Shown here: piece after piece, positions 37,692-46,977 of the stretch
How positions within the stretch are numbered: the first letter of the stretch is position 1
How the letters are laid out: each line of letters opens with the position of its first letter
Source of the DNA: Limoniibacter endophyticus
GTDB lineage: Bacteria; Pseudomonadota; Alphaproteobacteria; Rhizobiales; Rhizobiaceae
Assembly: GCF_014652835.1 (NCBI RefSeq)
Contig: NZ_BMZO01000001.1
Span: 62,001 to 126,000 of the forward strand
Reading direction: 5' to 3'
Length of the DNA: 64,000 bases
Position numbers and translations under genes: made by a program
The notes under the pieces: model-generated
Databases searched by the model: none
What the model saw: only the letters and a program-made list of their open reading frames with translations
Told to the model about the DNA's origin: nothing

Positions 37692-38548
37692 CTCGACCGC
37701 CTCTGCTTCGGGTCGAGAAGATCGTTTAAGCCATCTCCAAGCAGATTGAGACCAAGCACACTGAAGACGATGGCCAGACCGGGAACCAACGCCAGATGCG
37801 GCGCGATCGCGATGCGTGTTTGCGCGTCGAAAAGCATGCGTCCCCAGCTTGGCATAGGCGGTTGCGCACCAAGACCGAGATAGGAAAGTCCAGCTTCGGC
37901 GAGAATACCGAGCGCAAACTGAATGGTCGCCTGCACCAGAAGCAATGTGCCGATGTTAGGCAGGATATGCTCGAACGTAATGAGCAGTTTGCCTTTGCCA
38001 CTGGCACGCGCAGCCAGAATATATTCGCGCGGCCAAAGCGAGAGCGCGCCAGCGCGCGCCACCCGCGCAAATACCGGAATGTTGAATATTCCGATTGCGA
38101 CGATCGCATTGATCGCGCCCGGGCCGAATACCGCCGTGATCATCAGCGCGGAAAGGAGCGCCGGGAAGGCGAAGACGAGATCGTTGAAGCGCATCAGCGC
38201 CTCGTCGACAAACCCGCCGCGGGCCGCCGCCCAGCAACCAAGCGGGATGCCGACGCCCATGCCGATTCCCACGGCTACGATAGCGACCGCTATCGAATTG
38301 CGCGCACCAACCATTATCATGGAAAGCATGTCACGGCCGAAGTGGTCCGTCCCTAACCAGTTGGTGCTGGAGGGCGGTATCATTCGATTGGCGACCGTCA
38401 AATCCTCAACATTATAAGGCGTCCAGAAAAATGAAACCAACGCCATTAGGGCAAGGATGAGAGTCAGAGTGCCGCCAATCACAAGCGAGCGGTTAGAGAG
38501 TGCGCGCCAAAGGAGGGACTGCTCATCGCGAACCGGGATGTCGCTCAT
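37688..38548 (-). CDS. Peptide ABC transporter permease (DppC type)
   Basis: 286 residues with an N-terminal cytoplasmic tail (MSDIPVRDEQSLLWRALS), one span, a periplasmic loop (NRMIPPSSTNWLGTDHFGRDMLSMI, typical of DppC/OppC), then the core with EAA-loop EYILAARASGKGKLLITFEHILPN. The channel subunit pairs with the DppB-type permease. The start overlaps the upstream permease stop by four bases. Confidence 0.95.
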   Translation of the reverse strand: MSDIPVRDEQSLLWRALSNRSLVIGGTLTLILALMALVSFFWTPYNVEDLTVANRMIPPSSTNWLGTDHFGRDMLSMIMVGARNSIAVAIVAVGIGMGVGIPLGCWAAARGGFVDEALMRFNDLVFAFPALLSALMITAVFGPGAINAIVAIGIFNIPVFARVARAGALSLWPREYILAARASGKGKLLITFEHILPNIGTLLLVQATIQFALGILAEAGLSYLGLGAQPPMPSWGRMLFDAQTRIAIAPHLALVPGLAIVFSVLGLNLLGDGLNDLLDPKQRRSR

Positions 38549-39492
38549 CGCTCGCTCCGCAGTCTCGGGTCGATGAGGGCATAGGAGAGGTCCACGACGA
38601 GATTGACGAAAATGACGGCAGCAACGAGCAAGATCACGACGCCCTCGACGACCACAAGATCGCGTTGCGTGATCGCTTGATAGATCAGACGACCCAAACC
38701 GGGTAGGTAGAAGACATTTTCAATGATGATCGTGCCGGCAAGCAAAAAGGCAAACTGCAGCCCGAGAATTGTCATGACCGGAATGAGCGCGTTGCGCAGC
38801 GCATGTCTGCGCATTGCGGCGCGATGTGTCAGCCCCTTGGCACGCGCAGTGCGAATGTAGTCTTCGGCCATCACCTCGATCAGCGCCGAGCGCGTCACGC
38901 GTGCCAGAATTGCTGCCTGTGGAAGTGCCAGCGCTATCGCCGGCATGATGAGAGCTTTGATCCCGGGCCAAATGCCGCCGCTCCAGCCCGGAAATCCGCC
39001 GGCTGGCAGAAGGCGAAGCCAGACCGCAAAGAGGTAGACGAGAAGGAGCGCAAACCAGAAGTTTGGAATTGCGATGCCGATCTGCGCGACACCCATTGTC
39101 AATGTATCCGCCGTTTTTCCGCGCCGCGAGGCAGCGAACAGTCCGACAGGCAAAGCGATTGCCGTCGAGAGAAAAAGGGCGATCAGCGCTAATGGAAGCG
39201 ACACGACACCTCGTTCCACAATGAGTTCGGAAACGGGAACATTATACGTATAGGAGCGGCCAAAATCAAAACGGAAAAGGCCCGTTAGCCAATCAAGATA
39301 GCGCAATAAAACTGGTTGGTTAAGGCCCATTTGTTCACGTAGAACTGCAACGGTTTCTTCGGATGCAGTAACTCCCAGCATCACACGTGCGGGATCGCCG
39401 GGCAGTATCTCCATGACGAAAAAAATGGCTGCGGAAGCGATGAGCAAAGTGAGGCAGCCGACAGCAATGCGTTTCAAAACGTATCGTGTCAC
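38545..39492 (-). CDS. Peptide ABC transporter permease (DppB type)
   Basis: 315 residues, DppB-like: N-terminal span (RIAVGCLTLLIASAAIFFVMEILPGDPA), the large periplasmic loop with LGVTASEETVAVLREQMGLNQPVLLRYLDWLTGLFRFDFGRSY, five further spans and the EAA loop EDYIRTARAKGLTHRAAMRRHALRNALIPV. Lies between the solute-binding gene and the second permease. Confidence 0.95.
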   Translation of the reverse strand: MTRYVLKRIAVGCLTLLIASAAIFFVMEILPGDPARVMLGVTASEETVAVLREQMGLNQPVLLRYLDWLTGLFRFDFGRSYTYNVPVSELIVERGVVSLPLALIALFLSTAIALPVGLFAASRRGKTADTLTMGVAQIGIAIPNFWFALLLVYLFAVWLRLLPAGGFPGWSGGIWPGIKALIMPAIALALPQAAILARVTRSALIEVMAEDYIRTARAKGLTHRAAMRRHALRNALIPVMTILGLQFAFLLAGTIIIENVFYLPGLGRLIYQAITQRDLVVVEGVVILLVAAVIFVNLVVDLSYALIDPRLRSER

Positions 39493-39541
39493 GCGCAGCT
39501 GCCCCCTGTTCGTCTGGTTGAAATGCGTTGCCGCTATTCTA

Positions 39542-41026
39542 TTACTCGGTCCAATGAACCTTTGTCAGGTCGTTTGCCTGTATCGGCATGTTCTCCCACA
39601 GACCCTGGATCTTTGCGTCCCATACGCCAACCTTCGGAAGCTCGAACAGGAAGCCGTTGACGGCGTCGCGCGCGAGGATTTCCTGCGCCTGCTTATAGAG
39701 CGCATTGCGCTTTTCCTGATCCGAATTCAGGTCGAGATCTTCGATGATCTTGTTGAATTCCGGGTTATTGTAGCCGAAATAATAATCCGGTCGCGCGTAG
39801 ATATCGATATCGTTAGGTTCGGTGTGAGAGATAATCGAAAGGTCGTAATTCTTCTCGTTCAGCACCTGCTTGAGCCATTCTGCCCACTCCAGCGGGACGA
39901 TTTCCAGATTGATACCGACCTTGCGTAGCTGCGACGCGATAATCTCACCGCCTTGGCGGGCATAGGCTGGCGGGGGAAGTTTCAGCGTCGCGCTGAAGCC
40001 CTCCGGCATCCCGGCTTCCGTCAGCAGGGCCTTTGCCTTTTCAATGTCGTGCGGATAAGTGCCTGTCAGATCCTCATAGGCGGGATTGTGCGGCGCGAAG
40101 TGCGAGCCGATTGGAACGCCATTGCCGGCCGATGCTCCAAGAATGATCTCGTCGCGGTCGATGGCATGAGCAATCGCCTGGCGAACCTTGAGATTGTCGA
40201 AAGGAGCCTTCTTGTTATTCGTAGCGAGGATGGTTTCGCCTTCGGTGGAGCCAATCACCACCTTAAAACGAGGATCGCTCTGGATCAGCGGCAGGGAATC
40301 ACCAAGCTGCGCATTAGGAAAAGCCTGCACATCGCCGGAAAGCAGAGCTGGCATTGCCGCAGCTGCGTCCGGTATCACGCGGAATTCTACGTTTTCCAGC
40401 GCCGCCGGCTCACCCCAGTAATCGGCGAATCTGGAAAGGAAGATTGCCGAGCCTTTCGCCCAGCGGTCGAACTTGAAGGGACCGGTGCCGATCGGCTTTT
40501 CGCGATTGGTCTCCGCGCTTTCCGACGCTACGATGATGGCATCGCCAATCCCCAAATTATAGAGGAAGGCGCCTTGGGGGCGCGATAGCGTGACTTTGAC
40601 GGTAGCCGGATCGACAACTTCTACCGACGAGATCACGGAATAAAGGGTCTTCTGCGGGTTGACGGAGCTTTCCGCACGCGCGCGGTCCAATGTGAATTTC
40701 ACATCTTCGGCATTAAAATCCGATCCATCGTGAAATTTCACGCCCTCCTGCAATGTGAAGGTATATACCTTGCCGTCCTCGCTCACTTCCCAGCTCTTAG
40801 CCAGTTGCGGCTGCACCTGGCCCTTCTCGTCAATGCGGGTAAGGCCCTGGAAAACATTTGCATAAAGCACTTCATCAATGGCGCCGGCTGCCCCAGCGGT
40901 CGGATCGAGATGCGGAGGCTCAAGTACGACGCCGAGCACGAGATCAGTGCGAGCTGCAAAGGACGCCGCCGTCGCAGCCAAGGTTAGCGCGGTTGCTGCC
41001 AGAAGGGCACCAAGGATCTTCCTCAT
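39542..41026 (-). CDS. Peptide ABC transporter solute-binding protein (SBP_bac_5)
   Basis: 494 residues with an N-terminal signal peptide (cleavage likely near SFAARTD). Family 5 extracellular solute-binding protein: LVLGVVLEPPHLDPTAGAAGAIDEVLYANVFQGLTRID, KSWEVSEDGKVYTFTLQEGVKFHDGSDFNAEDVKFTLDRA, KVRQAIAHAIDRDEIILGA. It belongs to the dipeptide/oligopeptide/nickel binding group. The ligand is not clear; an upstream M20 deacylase suggests acylated amino acids or short peptides. 49 bases separate it from the first permease. Confidence 0.95.
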   Translation of the reverse strand: MRKILGALLAATALTLAATAASFAARTDLVLGVVLEPPHLDPTAGAAGAIDEVLYANVFQGLTRIDEKGQVQPQLAKSWEVSEDGKVYTFTLQEGVKFHDGSDFNAEDVKFTLDRARAESSVNPQKTLYSVISSVEVVDPATVKVTLSRPQGAFLYNLGIGDAIIVASESAETNREKPIGTGPFKFDRWAKGSAIFLSRFADYWGEPAALENVEFRVIPDAAAAMPALLSGDVQAFPNAQLGDSLPLIQSDPRFKVVIGSTEGETILATNNKKAPFDNLKVRQAIAHAIDRDEIILGASAGNGVPIGSHFAPHNPAYEDLTGTYPHDIEKAKALLTEAGMPEGFSATLKLPPPAYARQGGEIIASQLRKVGINLEIVPLEWAEWLKQVLNEKNYDLSIISHTEPNDIDIYARPDYYFGYNNPEFNKIIEDLDLNSDQEKRNALYKQAQEILARDAVNGFLFELPKVGVWDAKIQGLWENMPIQANDLTKVHWTE

Positions 41027-41101
41027 AATATGCGTTCTCCCATTGCGGCCATTTTCTTGCGTGATTTCGGGCCGGAACCTTCTTGTTTAAGGTTGATCAG
41101 A

Positions 41102-42376
41102 TCAGCGCGTCCCTCGCAATAGAATGTTGAGGCCGATAGCCATGACCTTTGCCGCATCCACCATATCCTGAATGCCTACCCATTCATCCGGCTGATGCGC
41201 CAGGTCCAGAATTCCCGGACCATAGGCGATGCAATCATAGATATGGCCGATGCGCGCAATATGCTTCTGATCATAGGTTCCCGGCGAGACAACGAACTCC
41301 GCGTCCTTGCCGAAGATATCGTGGATGCCATGCCCGATCGCTTGAACGACGGGCGCATCCTTCTCGGTCATCGTCGGCATGACCTCCATCATGTCGCGAA
41401 TTTCATAGCGGAAATTGGCACGATCCCGCGCAAGGCGATCGAGGAGCGAAATCACTTCGCTCTTGACCTCGCCAAGGTCCTCTTCGATCAGGAACCGGCG
41501 ATCAATGACCATCTTGCAGGAATCGGGAACATTGGGCGAGGGCAGTCCCGGATAGAAGGCGTCCGTCTGTCCACCATGCAATGAATTGATATTCATGGTC
41601 GAGCGGCGCGCGCCTACCGGTGCGACCGGCATTGAGGTGACTTTCCGGTCCAGTGCGGGGAAGAGATCGCGCTCGAAAGCTTCCAGAACTGCGCCCATGT
41701 GTCGAATGGCGCTATCTCCCAGAAAAGGCATCGAGCCATGAGCGATGCGCCCCTTGGTTTCAATCTCCGCCCACCAGACGCCTCGGTGTCCGAGACATAT
41801 CCGATCCTTGTTGAGCGGTTCCGGAATGATAACGTGATCTACGCGGGGTTTCGAAAAGTATCCCTGCTTCGCCAGATAGGCGACACCACCAAATCCGCCG
41901 GATTCCTCGTCTACGGTACCAGAAATCTCAATGGCGCCGGAAAAGTCGGGGTAAGCATCTATAAACGCCTCTGCCGCAATAATCGAGGAGGCAAGACCGC
42001 CCTTCATGTCGCAGGTGCCGCGCCCATAGACGCGGCCATCCCTGATGATCCCTTCGAACGGATCGACGCTCCAGCCCTCGCCAGCTTCAACCACGTCGAT
42101 ATGCGAGTTGAAATGGACGGTAGGGCCGGGCGAGCGGCCGTCAAAACGCGCAATAATATTGGTGCGCGGATAGCGATCATTGTCCCCCGGCGCACCGATG
42201 CCACGCACATATTCTACTTCGAAGCCACGTCTCTTCAGGCGATTACCGATATACTCGGCGCACGGTGTGTAAGCCTCACCTGGTGGGTTGACGGTCGGGA
42301 AGCGGATGAGATCGACGGTAAGCTGTGTCAGCTCGTCGATTCGTTTGTCGATAAGATCAAGCACCAAATCCTTCAT
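41102..42376 (-). CDS. M20-family ArgE/DapE-type deacylase
   Basis: 424 residues. Di-zinc M20 hydrolase: HIDVVEAGEGW (first metal His and Asp), GTCDMKGGLASSI (bridging Asp), DEESGGFGGVAY (catalytic Glu and next ligand), and a C-terminal metal His in PGTYDQKHIARIG. It probably removes an acyl group from an N-acyl amino acid or cleaves a dipeptide taken up by the ABC transporter encoded just downstream. Not confidently ArgE or DapE itself. 75 bases before the solute-binding gene, same strand, so likely the first gene of the operon. Confidence 0.88.
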   Translation of the reverse strand: MKDLVLDLIDKRIDELTQLTVDLIRFPTVNPPGEAYTPCAEYIGNRLKRRGFEVEYVRGIGAPGDNDRYPRTNIIARFDGRSPGPTVHFNSHIDVVEAGEGWSVDPFEGIIRDGRVYGRGTCDMKGGLASSIIAAEAFIDAYPDFSGAIEISGTVDEESGGFGGVAYLAKQGYFSKPRVDHVIIPEPLNKDRICLGHRGVWWAEIETKGRIAHGSMPFLGDSAIRHMGAVLEAFERDLFPALDRKVTSMPVAPVGARRSTMNINSLHGGQTDAFYPGLPSPNVPDSCKMVIDRRFLIEEDLGEVKSEVISLLDRLARDRANFRYEIRDMMEVMPTMTEKDAPVVQAIGHGIHDIFGKDAEFVVSPGTYDQKHIARIGHIYDCIAYGPGILDLAHQPDEWVGIQDMVDAAKVMAIGLNILLRGTR

Positions 42377-42487
42377 GCTTGAAATTGAGCAGCAGTTCGA
42401 GCGATTGGCAAGCGGATTATGACATTATCGAGCGAAGCTAAGGACGTGTTCTAAGGCACTTCCATCATGCCAGCAGCTATATTCGCA

Positions 42488-43426
42488 TCAACTTTTTTTG
42501 CGTCGTTTTGGTGCGCTGAGCTTCCAGCGTTTGTGAAACCACATCCACTGACCCGGATCTTCTCGCACCCATCGCTCAACGATGTCATTCATCATCTGGG
42601 CAGATGCAGCAACGTCTATCTTGCCTTCGCCATCGCGCGGCATCTCGATCTTGTCCTCGAGCTCAAGCAGGAAGCGATTGCCGGGCAAGCGCATGCAGCG
42701 TGCCGGAAAAACGTCGCAATCATATTGCCGCGTCAGCTTCGGCAAGAGCGGACTGGTTTCACACTCGCGTCCAAAGAAGGTGCCACGAATGCCGTACATG
42801 AATTTCTGATCGACCAACGCGCCAATATTCCCGCCCTCATCGAGAATGCGTGCCAGTTGCAGTGCAGCACCGGAACGCGACGCCAGCAGACTGCCGCTCG
42901 CTATGTTGCGCCGCTCCATGATATAGCGAGCAATGTAAGGATTGTTTGGCGGGCGAAACATTGCCGTCATCGGCAGGCCGAATGTTGCTGCCGCGACAGG
43001 CAATAACTCGAAATTTCCAAGATGACCCGTGAAGAAAATATGCGGTGCGCCTTTTTCGGCAGCGAGTCGTTCGAATATTTCGATGCCCCTGACTTCGACT
43101 CGGCCCGGTTTTTGATTATCGGGATGAAAATCGAAGAGCTTGTCGAGAAAGATGTACTCCGCCCCGAGTCTCGCCATGTTGCCCCACATATCGGAGGCAA
43201 TGGCTTGTACTTCCTGCTCGGACTTTTCGGGAAAGGCCTTGCGGATGTTGTCGAGTGCAACGCGATGGCGTCCAAATAGAGGACCGATCTTTCGCGCCGC
43301 GCCGTCGGCGAAGTTGAGCGCCTTGTCGGCGGGCAGCAGGCGCAGACCGCGAATCACCGTTAGCGCCGCCTGAGCGATCAGCCAGTAATTGGCATTGCGC
43401 AGAGCCTGACCGATCGTGCTTGCCAT
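42488..43426 (-). CDS. lpxXL: Lipid A very-long-chain fatty acyltransferase LpxXL
   Basis: 312 residues of the LpxL/HtrB acyltransferase family, with the catalytic HxxxxE motif in TGHLGNFELLPVAA and the AGLLIDQ-like motif (GNIGALVDQKF). It moves 27-hydroxyoctacosanoate or a similar long acyl chain from AcpXL to lipid A in rhizobia and brucellae. It sits 6 bases after the dehydrogenase gene, at the end of the acpXL cluster, so the family-specific name is supported by context. Confidence 0.93.
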   Translation of the reverse strand: MASTIGQALRNANYWLIAQAALTVIRGLRLLPADKALNFADGAARKIGPLFGRHRVALDNIRKAFPEKSEQEVQAIASDMWGNMARLGAEYIFLDKLFDFHPDNQKPGRVEVRGIEIFERLAAEKGAPHIFFTGHLGNFELLPVAAATFGLPMTAMFRPPNNPYIARYIMERRNIASGSLLASRSGAALQLARILDEGGNIGALVDQKFMYGIRGTFFGRECETSPLLPKLTRQYDCDVFPARCMRLPGNRFLLELEDKIEMPRDGEGKIDVAASAQMMNDIVERWVREDPGQWMWFHKRWKLSAPKRRKKS

Positions 43427-43432
43427 AATAGC

Positions 43433-44461
43433 TCAGCTCATCCGCAGGATGATCTTGCCAAACACGTCGCGACCCTCCATGCGCTCCAGCGCCTTGCTGA
43501 TCGTTTCGAAAGTTACTTCCGTATCGATGACAGGATGCACGACCCCCGCAGCCATCTTGTCCATGGCGTTGACCATGTTTTCCATGCGGCAGCCGAAAGA
43601 ACCGAAAATCTTCAGTTGCTGCTGGAACAGCTGCATCAGGTTCATCTGCGTCGAGACACCGGAAGTCGAGCCGCAAGTGACCAGGCGCGCACCGCGCTTC
43701 ATGCAGAGCATGGAGCCCGCCCATGTGTCGGCACCGACATGTTCGAACACGACGTCAACACCCTTCTTCTTAGTGATCTTGCGCACGACGCCTTCGAATC
43801 GGTCGGTGCGATAGTTGATGACGTGATCGGCACCAAGCGCCTTTGCCTTCTCGATCTTGTCGTCAGAGCCGACGGTAGTGATGACTTCGCAGCCCATGCG
43901 CTTGGCAAGCTGGATCGCGGCCGTGCCAATTCCCGAACCGCCAGCCTGAACGAGAACCGTCTCACCCGGCTGCAGCCGGGCATTGTCGAAAAGCATATGT
44001 TCGACAGTACCGAAGGTCACCGGCGTGACGGCCGCAGCGACGGCATCCACTCCGGGCGGGGCGGGTACCAGAAGACGGGCAGGGAGATTGACTTTCTCCT
44101 GCGCGAAACCGTCAAGGTGGAAGCCGTGCACGCCACTCACATGACCACAGAGATTGTCGCGTCCTTCACGACAGTTCTTGCATGTACCGCAAGTACGGGC
44201 GCCATAGATCGCCACAAGTTGACCCGGAACAAGGCCCGAAACTCCCGGACCGAGCGTTTCGACCGTACCGGAAGCCTCGGCACCGACAACGAGCGGCATC
44301 TTGCGCTTCGCGAAAGCCATGCCGCGCCAGCCCCAAACGTCGATATGATTGAGCGCCACTGCATCGATGCGTACAGTGACTTCGCCCTCGCCGGGAGCTG
44401 GAGGAGGGCTAAGCTCGACAGCTTCCAGACGACGATCCTCGACGAGTTGCAGTGCACGCAT
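43433..44461 (-). CDS. Zinc-binding alcohol dehydrogenase/quinone oxidoreductase of the AcpXL cluster
   Basis: 342 residues, medium-chain dehydrogenase family. Structural zinc cysteines CGTCKNCREGRDNLCG, the nucleotide-binding VLVQAGGSGIGTAAIQLAKRMGCEVITTVGSD, and C-terminal KIILRMS. The gene after the two ketosynthase genes in acpXL clusters (orf5/adh type) is of this family and is presumed to act on the growing long acyl chain, perhaps as an enoyl reductase. ATG at 44461; followed by lpxXL after 6 bases. Confidence 0.85.
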   Translation of the reverse strand: MRALQLVEDRRLEAVELSPPPAPGEGEVTVRIDAVALNHIDVWGWRGMAFAKRKMPLVVGAEASGTVETLGPGVSGLVPGQLVAIYGARTCGTCKNCREGRDNLCGHVSGVHGFHLDGFAQEKVNLPARLLVPAPPGVDAVAAAVTPVTFGTVEHMLFDNARLQPGETVLVQAGGSGIGTAAIQLAKRMGCEVITTVGSDDKIEKAKALGADHVINYRTDRFEGVVRKITKKKGVDVVFEHVGADTWAGSMLCMKRGARLVTCGSTSGVSTQMNLMQLFQQQLKIFGSFGCRMENMVNAMDKMAAGVVHPVIDTEVTFETISKALERMEGRDVFGKIILRMS

Positions 44462-44512
44462 TTTGGGGGTCCTGTTTCATAGCGTTCGCGCGCCTCAGGG
44501 ACGCGCAGAAAA

Positions 44513-45778
44513 TTATCCGGCGTCGCGGCCCATGACCAGACAGGTGTTCTGGCCGCCAAAGCCGAAGGAGTTAGACAAGACCGTCTTTACCTCCGCTTTG
44601 CGACTCTGATTGGGAACCACGTCAAGTTCGATCGCTGGATCGGGATTGTCATAGTTTATGGTAGGCGGAATAATGCCTTCGCGCATCGTCAACAACGAGA
44701 ATGCAGCCTCGATAGCGCCGGCTGCCGAAAGTGTGTGACCGATCATCGACTTGTTCGAGGAAATCGGAATCTGCTTGATGCGTTCGCCGAACACAGTCGA
44801 AAGCGACAGATGCTCCATCTTGTCGTTTTCAGGCGTGGAAGTTCCATGTGCGTTGATATAATCGATGCCGGTTTCATCCAGTCCCGCGTCGGCAAGCGCT
44901 GCACGCACGGCACCTATTGCCGGCGAACCGTCCGGCTTGGAACGTGTGCGATGGAAATCATCCGCTTTCTCACCGCAACCAAGAATGACGCCAAGAATGG
45001 TTGCACCGCGCGCTTCTGCGCTTTCCAGGGATTCCAGGACGAGTGCAGCACCGCCTTCCGCGATGACGAACCCGTCGCGATCCTTGGAGAATGGCTTGGA
45101 CGCTTTTTCCGGCACGTCATTGGAGGTGGAGAGCGCCGATAGAAGAGAAAACCGAATCAATGCTTCGGCGGTCGCGGAACCATCAGCACCAACTGCCAGC
45201 GCCCGCGTGGCTTCACCGCGGCGTATGGCTTCGACGCCCAACTGGATCGCCGTCGCGCCCGAGGCACAGGCCGTAGACAGCGTGACCGGCAGACCGCTGA
45301 TGCCGAAGCGGTCTGCGAGACGATCGGCGATCGTCCCGAACTGCGTCGTTTCGAAAATGTCCGTATCGTTCGAATCGCGCGAGACTGTCAGCAGAGTCTG
45401 GATGCCATTTGGCTCCCGTGCTTGCGAATAGAGCGCGATCCGATCGCGCCAGTCAATTTCGACGGGAGGAGCCGCCAGAAACAGCGGGCCGTCCAGCTCG
45501 TCAGCAAAACCGGCCTGTCCCAGTGCTTCCTCGGCAGCGCGCTCGGCCAGTTCGTAGGTGAGGGCAGCAGCACCGCTGTTACTCGACGGCAGATAGTCCA
45601 CCATGCCGGAGATCGTCGTATTCAGATGGTCGTTTGGGAAACGGGTAATACGTTTGATGCCCGACTTGCCGGCAGTGAGTGCCTCCCAATTGGCCTCTTT
45701 GCCTGCTCCAAGCGAGGTGACGATGCCGATACCGGTGACGGCCACGATTGGCCTGCCCTGATGATCCGTTTTTGCCAT
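44513..45778 (-). CDS. fabF1XL: Beta-ketoacyl-ACP synthase of the AcpXL cluster (active-site triad intact)
   Basis: 421 residues, FabF (KAS II) fold, from the ATG at 45778; the ORF extension to 45949 overlaps the preceding gene. Cys171 in TLSTACASGA, His311 in NAHGTSTPEND and His348 in NKSMIGHTLSAAGA form an intact triad. It is the catalytic ketosynthase expected to extend acyl chains on AcpXL up to C28. It starts 13 bases after the second ketosynthase gene, with which it may pair. Confidence 0.93.
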   Translation of the reverse strand: MAKTDHQGRPIVAVTGIGIVTSLGAGKEANWEALTAGKSGIKRITRFPNDHLNTTISGMVDYLPSSNSGAAALTYELAERAAEEALGQAGFADELDGPLFLAAPPVEIDWRDRIALYSQAREPNGIQTLLTVSRDSNDTDIFETTQFGTIADRLADRFGISGLPVTLSTACASGATAIQLGVEAIRRGEATRALAVGADGSATAEALIRFSLLSALSTSNDVPEKASKPFSKDRDGFVIAEGGAALVLESLESAEARGATILGVILGCGEKADDFHRTRSKPDGSPAIGAVRAALADAGLDETGIDYINAHGTSTPENDKMEHLSLSTVFGERIKQIPISSNKSMIGHTLSAAGAIEAAFSLLTMREGIIPPTINYDNPDPAIELDVVPNQSRKAEVKTVLSNSFGFGGQNTCLVMGRDAG

Positions 45779-45791
45779 TGTTCTATCGTCC

Positions 45792-46973
45792 TTACGCAAC
45801 CGTGACGAGGGCAGCGCCCTCATAGCGGTGATATCCCACGGCGGTAGCAAGAATTGCATTCGGGCTCTTTTCGGCCGTTGCTTCCGCTGCCGAGAGTGCC
45901 GGGTAAGCCTTGCCGTTGGAAAGCGAAAGTGCCGCAAGCGCCACTGCAAACGGAAACTGCGCTTCCTTCAGATGTCCCGTCAACGTCGAAAAACCACGGA
46001 ACGGTGCATCGATGGCCTTAAGGACTTTTGCTTCGGCAGCGGTCGCTTCATGCGCCCCCGACGCACCGGAAATGACGGCATCGGGCTTTAGATCACCCGC
46101 GACCTTGGCAAAAAGCGCCGCGAGCTTGTCCGAGAGCTGTGCATTGCCGCGGGCCGAACGTGCGCCTTCGACGCTTGCCAGCGTGGCATATATCTTGGCA
46201 CCGCGCCTATGGGCATGTTCGCGCGACTCAAGCACCAGGAATGCAGCGCCGGAACCAGAGACAATGCCGCCGCCGGGTTGGCCTTCGCGTTCCCACACGG
46301 AGCAGTAGTCGCCGCGATGGAGATAGCGAGCAAGCTCGTAGCCCAGCAGCATGTCGGTGTGTTCAGTGTGGAAGGCACCGCCCACCAGAACATGCGAGGA
46401 CTGGCCGGATCTGATGCGCGCGGCAGCCGTCGAAACGGCCGAAACGCCTGATCCTTCTTCACCCATGAAAGTGCGCGAAGAACCGGTTACCTTATGGACG
46501 ATCGAGATATTACCAGCCATCAGATTGGAAAGCTGCGCAAGAAACAGCGTTGGACGCAGCTCGGTTGTCAGCTTCTCATTGAGCAACAGACCATAATCAT
46601 TTCGCGAAAGAGCCGCGTCCATGATCGACAAGTCAACGGCTTCGTCGCGTTCGCCACCAGCGGCAGCAACGATCATGTCCATAGTCGAACAAAGCGCTTC
46701 GTCGCCCTTCATCCCGGCATCGTCGAGCGCCAGGCCAGCCGTATAGGTGCCGAGGCGTTGCCAGTTCTCCATTTGACGCAGATCGCCGCGTTTGGGAATC
46801 TGTTGGCTCCAGTCGATCTCGACCAGGGGATGGATCGTGTAAGGGGCGTAGCGGTCGCGGTCTGTGCGCAGCGCGGAAGAGGGCTCATTGAGAGCCTGCC
46901 AGTGCGCATCGACGCCTTCCCCGAGCGAGGAGGCCAGACCGATGCCGGTTATGACGACGTCGCGTTCGCTCAT
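45792..46973 (-). CDS. fabF2XL: Ketosynthase-like protein without catalytic Cys (chain-length-factor-like)
   Basis: 393 residues of the FabF fold, starting at the ATG at 46973. It contains FabF landmarks (VVITGIGLASSLGEGV at the start; a long GRSG-like C-terminal half). At the position of the catalytic Cys in KAS enzymes it has Glu173 (MGEEGSGV in place of STACxSGV). The first active-site His region reads SGASGAHEA instead of NAHGTST, so that His is replaced, while the second (TLTGHLKEA) keeps its His. This is the pattern of chain-length factors in type II polyketide synthases (Gln for Cys there). It probably heterodimerises with the intact ketosynthase next to it. The gene starts 4 bases after acpXL. 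Confidence 0.85.
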   Translation of the reverse strand: MSERDVVITGIGLASSLGEGVDAHWQALNEPSSALRTDRDRYAPYTIHPLVEIDWSQQIPKRGDLRQMENWQRLGTYTAGLALDDAGMKGDEALCSTMDMIVAAAGGERDEAVDLSIMDAALSRNDYGLLLNEKLTTELRPTLFLAQLSNLMAGNISIVHKVTGSSRTFMGEEGSGVSAVSTAAARIRSGQSSHVLVGGAFHTEHTDMLLGYELARYLHRGDYCSVWEREGQPGGGIVSGSGAAFLVLESREHAHRRGAKIYATLASVEGARSARGNAQLSDKLAALFAKVAGDLKPDAVISGASGAHEATAAEAKVLKAIDAPFRGFSTLTGHLKEAQFPFAVALAALSLSNGKAYPALSAAEATAEKSPNAILATAVGYHRYEGAALVTVA

Positions 46974-46977
46974 GAGA

